Below, piece by piece: positions 5,991-9,934 of a stretch of 9,934 nt of DNA. Position numbers and translations under genes: made by a program. How positions within the stretch are numbered: position 1 is the first letter of the stretch; the number at the start of each line of letters is the position of its first letter. A model generated the notes under the pieces. It was not told the DNA's origin. It searched no databases and was given only the letters and a program-made list of their open reading frames with translations. Origin of the DNA: Acidimicrobiia bacterium (GTDB taxonomy: Bacteria > Actinomycetota > Acidimicrobiia > Spongiisociales > ZC4RG35); the NCBI GenBank assembly GCA_029865445.1, contig JAOUGY010000128.1:1-9934 (forward strand), in the 5' to 3' direction.

Positions 5991-6165
5991 TGCGAGTGGT
6001 CGGCCCAGACGCGAAGACCGAAATGGGGATCGGCTGGGGCTCCACCGTACGGGAACTACTGGCCGTCTTTCCCGATGCGTCGCTCGGGAGCCACGACTAC
6101 ACCCCAACCTTCTCGCCGAAGTCCCGGATTAGAGGGGGTATTTTCGACTGGCCGCACGCTCGCAT
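5990..6165 (+). pseudogene. Fragment of an unidentified secreted/lipoprotein-like protein
   Basis: The plus strand reads VGPDAKTEMGIGWGSTVREL and continues with LAVFPDASLGSHDYTPTFSP. The phrase GIGWGSTVRELLAVFPDA resembles a short domain often found in actinobacterial lipoproteins and secreted proteins (GIGxGST-x(4)-aaYPxA). There is no start codon with a ribosome site, no signal peptide, and the reading loses character after about 6150. I take it as a fragment inserted between other decayed genes. The function is unknown. Confidence 0.3.
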
Positions 6166-6177
6166 CTCCACCGGCGC

Positions 6178-6540
6178 TCACCCGGTGTCCAATACGCGGT
6201 GTGCCGTACGGTGATGGCTCTTGTCATCGTCACGGAAGTCGAGAGCGATGATTAACACGGTGGTGGGTAGCGCCACCACCGACGAAACGAACGCGACCGC
6301 CAGGGCCAGGGCGTCAAGAAGCGAAGGCGAAGACCAGCGGCAAGTCCGGTCGGACCACCGTCCGGCACATTGCTGATTGTCACATGGTCGCGGTGTGGCT
6401 GCGCTGATCCGCTCGTTCCGTGGGCGTGCCTCATCCGCCGGCGAAGTCCAATCCTCTTTCGAGGTACGGCCCATGGCCCTCCCTGCGGCGATCTCGACCC
6501 ACTCCGCGAGTGCCTCGCCGACCGGCGCCACCGGGGTGCC
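6178..6540 (-). other. Possible remnant or small membrane-protein reading frame
   Basis: An open minus-strand frame ends in TGA at 6178. It has EALAEWVEIAAGRAMGRTSK in its first part and one clear hydrophobic segment, ALALAVAFVSSVVALPTTVL, near the end, followed by a charged tail. The middle, with many Cys, Arg and Trp, looks out of frame, while a neighbouring frame there reads VTISNVPDGGPTGLAAGL. This suggests two compensating shifts in an old membrane-protein gene. I see no convincing start or ribosome site and do not recognise the family. Confidence 0.25.
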
Positions 6541-6575
6541 AGCGTAAATCGTGAGCAGCTCCGAGACTCCCCTAG

Positions 6576-6596
6576 CTCGACGACCCTGTCGTCGAG
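6576..6596 (-). terminator. Perfect 9-bp hairpin downstream of the SARP regulator
   Basis: The arms CTCGACGAC and GTCGTCGAG have a three-base loop. The hairpin is 80-100 bases beyond the regulator stop on its transcribed strand. It lacks a U-tract, as many actinobacterial terminator hairpins do. It may act together with the hairpin at 6615-6632. Confidence 0.45.
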
Positions 6597-6614
6597 TCGA
6601 CCTCCTCAGCGCCG

Positions 6615-6632
6615 GTCGGGTCCAAACCCGAC
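6615..6632 (-). terminator. Perfect 7-bp hairpin, first of a tandem pair after the SARP regulator
   Basis: The arms GTCGGGT and ACCCGAC have a CCAA loop (plus-strand sense), 44-61 bases past the TGA at 6676. With the second hairpin it forms a plausible U-less bipartite terminator for the leftward regulator transcript. Confidence 0.45.
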
Positions 6633-6675
6633 GGATCACCCATGCGCTGACAACACAGGGTTCACTCGGAGGAGC

Positions 6676-9477
6676 TCACCACTCCTTGAGGAACCACACC
6701 TCCGGTGCGAGTTCCCCTGGTTCGATCCCCACCTCGGCGAACAGCGCCACCGCCTGCTTGAGCTCGGCCATGGCCGCCTCCTCCTCCCCCGCCCGGTGGA
6801 GATAGTCCGCCAGGTTGTCGTGCAGCGCCGCAATCCGGTGTCGATCCCCTGCTGCAGTCGCCACCTCGAGGGCATGCCTGCCGTGGTTGATGGCGCTGGG
6901 AAGGTTGCCCGATGCAGCCAGTGCCAGCGCCAGGTTGTTGAGCACCGCAGCCTGCATCGACGGGCCGGCAGCGTGGTCGAGGGCCTGTTCCAGGTGTGCG
7001 ATCTTCTCCCCCTCCCCTTCGGACAAGAGCCCGGCCAGGTTGTAGACGTGAGCCAGCACCGCAGCATCGCCCGATGCCTCTGCTCCACCCAGCGCCTCAC
7101 CGACCAGCTCGATCGCCCGGTCGACATCGCCTCTGTGGTGCTCGACAAACGCCCAGTCGGCCGCCACCGTTGGTCCGAGTTGGGGGTCCGGGGCCAGCTG
7201 GGCGTAAGCCTCCTGGAACGACGCCGCCGCCATCTCCCACCGGCGAAGCCTTCGATAGACCTCGCCGATGGCGTGCGCCACGAGTGCCGACTCCCGCCCG
7301 GCCTCCGATCCGGTCAAGACCGCCCGCGCCCTCTCGTAGGCGGTCAGCGCTGCCCCGTACTCGCCCGTGAGGGTGCGAAGCGCGCCGATCTCGCGGAGTG
7401 TTGCCGCTCGATCCGGGAAGCCGAGAGCGACGGCGTTTTCGTAGTGGCCGATCGCCTCCTCGAATGCGAACACGGCGACGGCCAGCCGCCCCGCCACCAC
7501 CGAGAGCCGAGCCGCTTCGGCGTCGTTGCCGGCGGCTCCATGGTGGCCGGCCGCCGCTGCCACCATCCTCGGATCGGCATCGGCACCGGGCCGAGCCATC
7601 AGGCGCTCCGCTGCCCGTTTGTGCAACAGCCGGCGGCGCACATGGCTGGTCTCCTCGTAGGCGACTTCTCGCAGCTGCTCGTGCACGAACTCGAGGGTCC
7701 CGTCTTCGCGCTCCCTGAGCAGCGCACGGCGGATGAGGTCGTCGACCCCGACCAGCACTTCGTCTTCGCTTCGCCCCGACACACTTCGGATCATCTCGAC
7801 GTCCAGCGCAGGCCCGATGACGGCAGCCGCCGCAACCAGCTGACGACCCAGGGCATCGAGGTCGGACAGCCTGCTCAGCACCAGCCGGCGAACCGCGGCA
7901 GGGAGCTCCGTGCGACCCATCCGAGCGGCGTCGAGGTACTCCACAACGAAGAAGGGAAGCCCTCTGGTTCGCTCGAACACCCCGGCCGGGTCGACACCCG
8001 CCACTCCGGCGGCCGCCACCAGCTCGGCCACCGCATCGGGATCGAGCCGCTCGAGCCGGATGATCGCTGCGCCGGCGGCCAGGTCCTCCACGAGCACCGA
8101 CACCGGGTGGTCGATCGGGGTGTCCTCGGGGCGGCGGGTGAGAACGAGCACCACCCCCAGCCGCTCCAGCCTGCGAGCCAGGTAGCCCACCAACTCCAGC
8201 GTTGCGCTGTCGAGCCAGTGCAGGTTGTCGACGCACAGCACCGACGGGCTGCCCAGAGCGCCGATCGCCTGCGAAATGGCGTCGAGGAAGCGGACTCGAG
8301 CCGCCCCATCGGCCGGATCCACCGGAGCGGGATCGCCCAGTGCCGGCACCAGCCGGGCCACTTCCCGGACGACCGGCGGCGACAGTGCTCCGAGCGCCTG
8401 ACGTACCCCGGGCACCTCGAGCGCCGCAGCCAGCACCGATTGGATGGGTCCGTAGGCGACCGCCGCCTCGCTTCGATGCGCCTCGGCCACCAGCGCCGTC
8501 CTCCCGGCCGACCGAAGCTCGTCCGTCAGTTCCTCGATCATCCGGGTCTTACCGGCGCCGACCTCCCCTTCGACGATGACGAGACCGTGGCCGGCGGCGA
8601 GCACCGCCCGGAGGCGCGCCAGGTGCTCCGAGCGGCCCACCAGGGGGTAGCCGCCCGGGGCGGGTGCTTCCACCGGCGTGAGTCGCCGCACCGGGGCCGG
8701 GGCCCGGGGCAGGTCTTCTTCGAGGATCGCCTCGTACAGCTCGGTGGTCTCTTCGAGCGGTTCGACTCCAAGCTCCCGGTCGAGGACGGCGACACACGTC
8801 CGGTAGGCATCGACCGCTCCCGATCGATCTCCCGACCAGGCGTGGAGCAGCATCATCGTTCGGTGAGCCTTCTCGAGCAGCGGATCGACCGCCAGCCAGC
8901 GGCCGGTCGCGTGGATCGCCTCCGGATAGCGGCCCTGAGAGGCGAACGCGGTCGACAGTCGTTCCATGACCAGCGAGATCCGGCGGCGCAGGTGCTCGGC
9001 CTCGGCCAGCATCCAGTCGTCGAAGCCGGGACAGCCGCGCAGGGCGAACCCCTCCATGAACTCCCCTCGTACCAGCGCCGCCGCAGAGGAGAGTGAATCG
9101 ACACAGCGGGGGCACACCTGGTCGGAGCCGTGGTCGTGGGTTTCGGCCGCCCCCTCCAGCAGATGTTCGACGTCGATCGACGAGTCGCCGTCGGGGCGGA
9201 ACCAGACGCTCGACCGGTCGGCCTCGATCCATCGGTCGCCCAGCCCGGCGCGAAGCGCCGACAGCGTGCGCCGCAGGGTGGCACGGGCCCGTTCCGGGTC
9301 GGTGTCCGGCCACAGCAGGTCCGCCAGGTGGTCGCGCGACTGGCCTTGTCCCGAACGAGAGAGGTAGGCGAGCAGGGCCACTGCCTTCTTGGTGTCCACG
9401 GAGAGTGCCGTGCCGTCGACGAGCACTTCGACGGGACCGAGCAACTTGAGTTCGAGGCGTGACGGTTCGGCGCCCAT
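6676..9477 (-). CDS. SARP/BTAD-family transcriptional activator with AAA-type ATPase and TPR domains
   Basis: A 933-aa cytosolic regulator. The domains in order are: an OmpR-like winged helix (about 8-95, LELKLLGPVEVLVDG to WIEADRSSVWF); a bacterial transcriptional activation domain of helical repeats (about 140-253, GFDDWMLAEAEHLRRRI to GVEPLEETTELYEAIL); a linker; an ATPase with LVGRSEHLARL (279-289), Walker A GEVGAGKT (304-311) and Walker B VLCVDNLHWLD (413-423, D417); and a helical TPR-like C-terminus (about 640-920). Between winged helix and BTAD sit T-H-D-H and C-P-R-C (H114, H116, C122, C125), a possible metal site. Such proteins bind direct repeats near promoters and respond to nucleotides and partner signals. 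I chose ATG 9477 because the protein homology begins eight residues later and upstream residues are of unlike composition. No strong Shine-Dalgarno is seen, so the message may be short-leadered. The target genes are unknown. Confidence 0.88.
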   Translation of the reverse strand: MGAEPSRLELKLLGPVEVLVDGTALSVDTKKAVALLAYLSRSGQGQSRDHLADLLWPDTDPERARATLRRTLSALRAGLGDRWIEADRSSVWFRPDGDSSIDVEHLLEGAAETHDHGSDQVCPRCVDSLSSAAALVRGEFMEGFALRGCPGFDDWMLAEAEHLRRRISLVMERLSTAFASQGRYPEAIHATGRWLAVDPLLEKAHRTMMLLHAWSGDRSGAVDAYRTCVAVLDRELGVEPLEETTELYEAILEEDLPRAPAPVRRLTPVEAPAPGGYPLVGRSEHLARLRAVLAAGHGLVIVEGEVGAGKTRMIEELTDELRSAGRTALVAEAHRSEAAVAYGPIQSVLAAALEVPGVRQALGALSPPVVREVARLVPALGDPAPVDPADGAARVRFLDAISQAIGALGSPSVLCVDNLHWLDSATLELVGYLARRLERLGVVLVLTRRPEDTPIDHPVSVLVEDLAAGAAIIRLERLDPDAVAELVAAAGVAGVDPAGVFERTRGLPFFVVEYLDAARMGRTELPAAVRRLVLSRLSDLDALGRQLVAAAAVIGPALDVEMIRSVSGRSEDEVLVGVDDLIRRALLREREDGTLEFVHEQLREVAYEETSHVRRRLLHKRAAERLMARPGADADPRMVAAAAGHHGAAGNDAEAARLSVVAGRLAVAVFAFEEAIGHYENAVALGFPDRAATLREIGALRTLTGEYGAALTAYERARAVLTGSEAGRESALVAHAIGEVYRRLRRWEMAAASFQEAYAQLAPDPQLGPTVAADWAFVEHHRGDVDRAIELVGEALGGAEASGDAAVLAHVYNLAGLLSEGEGEKIAHLEQALDHAAGPSMQAAVLNNLALALAASGNLPSAINHGRHALEVATAAGDRHRIAALHDNLADYLHRAGEEEAAMAELKQAVALFAEVGIEPGELAPEVWFLKEW

Positions 9478-9485
9478 GGTGCGAG

Positions 9486-9531
9486 CCGTAACGATAGGCC
9501 TCTCGGCCACCGGCCCGAGTCCCGTAACGAT
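9486..9531. promoter_or_regulatory. Perfect 10-bp direct repeat CCGTAACGAT, 36 bp apart, in the divergent promoter region
   Basis: The copies are at 9486-9495 and 9522-9531. Between them lies an inverted repeat CTCGG (9502-9506) / CCGAG (9515-9519). On the regulator's strand the first copy includes TATCGT, a -10-like hexamer 14-19 bases before its ATG. SARP proteins bind short direct repeats, so this is a candidate autoregulatory site and a control site for the divergent gene. The role is inferred; the repeat itself is seen. Confidence 0.45.
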
Positions 9532-9561
9532 GTCGTATCGATCGCTCGTTGAGATGAGGGC

Positions 9562-9934
9562 ATGTCGATCACGCAACGCGCAACGCTCCCGGAGGCGTCG
9601 AGACAGCTCTATCGTGCCGGAGTCGCCGGAATCGCCGGCGGTTGGGCCGGGGGTTCCTGTGGGCTCTGCTGTCGGCCCACGTGATCTTGGTGGCCGGGAG
9701 CCCGCTTTCGATGACAACCGGCGATTGGGACAACCCGCTGTTCCCGATTGGCGGTATCGGCGCCACGGTGCTTCCGATCATTCCCGCCATCTCTGTGGCG
9801 CAAGGACACAGGCTCCCCGGTTGGCGGCGGTTCGGCCTGTTCACCGAGGCCATCGTGGTCTTCGTCGTCATCCTCCTTCCCGGCGAGAACATGAACTGGT
9901 GGAACGAGGCGGCCTGGGAGCTGTCGTGGATGGT
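9562..9934 (+). CDS. Membrane protein, partial (runs off right edge), probable frameshift at 9649-9653
   Basis: From ATG 9562 (preceded by GATGAGGGC) the reading is SITQRATLPEASRQLYRAGV followed by AGIAGGWAGG, then it meets a stop at about 9682. Another frame, closed upstream by a TGA at 9555, continues coherently from about 9642: FLWALLSAHVILVAGSPLSM, then IGGIGATVLPIIPAISVA and FGLFTEAIVVFVVILLPGE, to the edge. One extra G in the GGGGG run at 9649-9653 would join the two as GGWAGGFLWALLSAHV, so there is either a one-base deletion or a sequencing error. The visible part holds about three hydrophobic segments and gives no enzyme motif; I do not recognise the family. It is divergent from the SARP regulator with an 84-bp gap, which suggests shared regulation. 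Confidence 0.55.

Noticed and set aside
6370..9096. Very long plus-strand open frame (908 codons) opposite the SARP regulator
   Set aside because: It is antisense to a well-supported multidomain gene in high-GC DNA, where long antisense frames are common. Its composition is rich in Arg, His, Gln and Pro with no domain pattern.
9478..9717. N-terminal 80-residue extension of the SARP regulator up to 9717
   Set aside because: It covers the divergent gene's N-terminus and the intergenic direct repeats, has low-complexity Pro/Gly/Arg composition, and the winged-helix homology begins just after Met 9477.

Overview
The window is high-GC DNA with strong third-position GC bias. It carries a large SARP/BTAD-ATPase regulator and an actinobacterial-style small hypothetical gene, so it most likely comes from an actinobacterium. 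I lean towards Acidimicrobiia or a relative, but that lineage call is inference. I saw no tRNA, rRNA, CRISPR array or intact transposase.

Left block (1-2532, all minus strand): a tight three-gene carbohydrate operon read leftwards. It begins with a GT4-type glycosyltransferase, continues with an (alpha/alpha)6-barrel-like protein of unknown activity, and ends with the N-terminal part of a GH130-type mannoside phosphorylase/hydrolase that runs off the left edge. The genes overlap by 14 bp and 1 bp, so translation is probably coupled. The first gene has an excellent ribosome binding site. The ~400 bp upstream hold no gene but contain three perfect inverted repeats.

Middle block (about 2930-6660): mostly decayed DNA. 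It contains an ankyrin-repeat gene with an internal deletion and a frameshift, a stretch of broken reading frames, a 5'-truncated short-chain dehydrogenase fused onto the tail of a CPBP intramembrane-protease gene, an antitoxin-like remnant with a frameshift, and fragments of other proteins. The two apparently intact genes here are a 127-aa conserved-looking hypothetical (plus strand, 3968-4351) and the CPBP family membrane protein (minus strand, 4774-5733). Two ~47-bp copies of a palindromic repeat lie at 3360-3406 and 5764-5811, each just upstream of or across the 5' end of a minus-strand gene or pseudogene.

Right block (6676-9934): a 933-aa transcriptional activator (winged helix, BTAD, AAA-type ATPase, TPR) reads leftwards and is followed by two tandem hairpins. 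An 84-bp divergent intergenic region holding a perfect 10-bp direct repeat separates it from a membrane protein gene that runs off the right edge. That gene appears frameshifted at a G5 run. The layout suggests, without proving, that the regulator controls itself and/or the divergent membrane protein.
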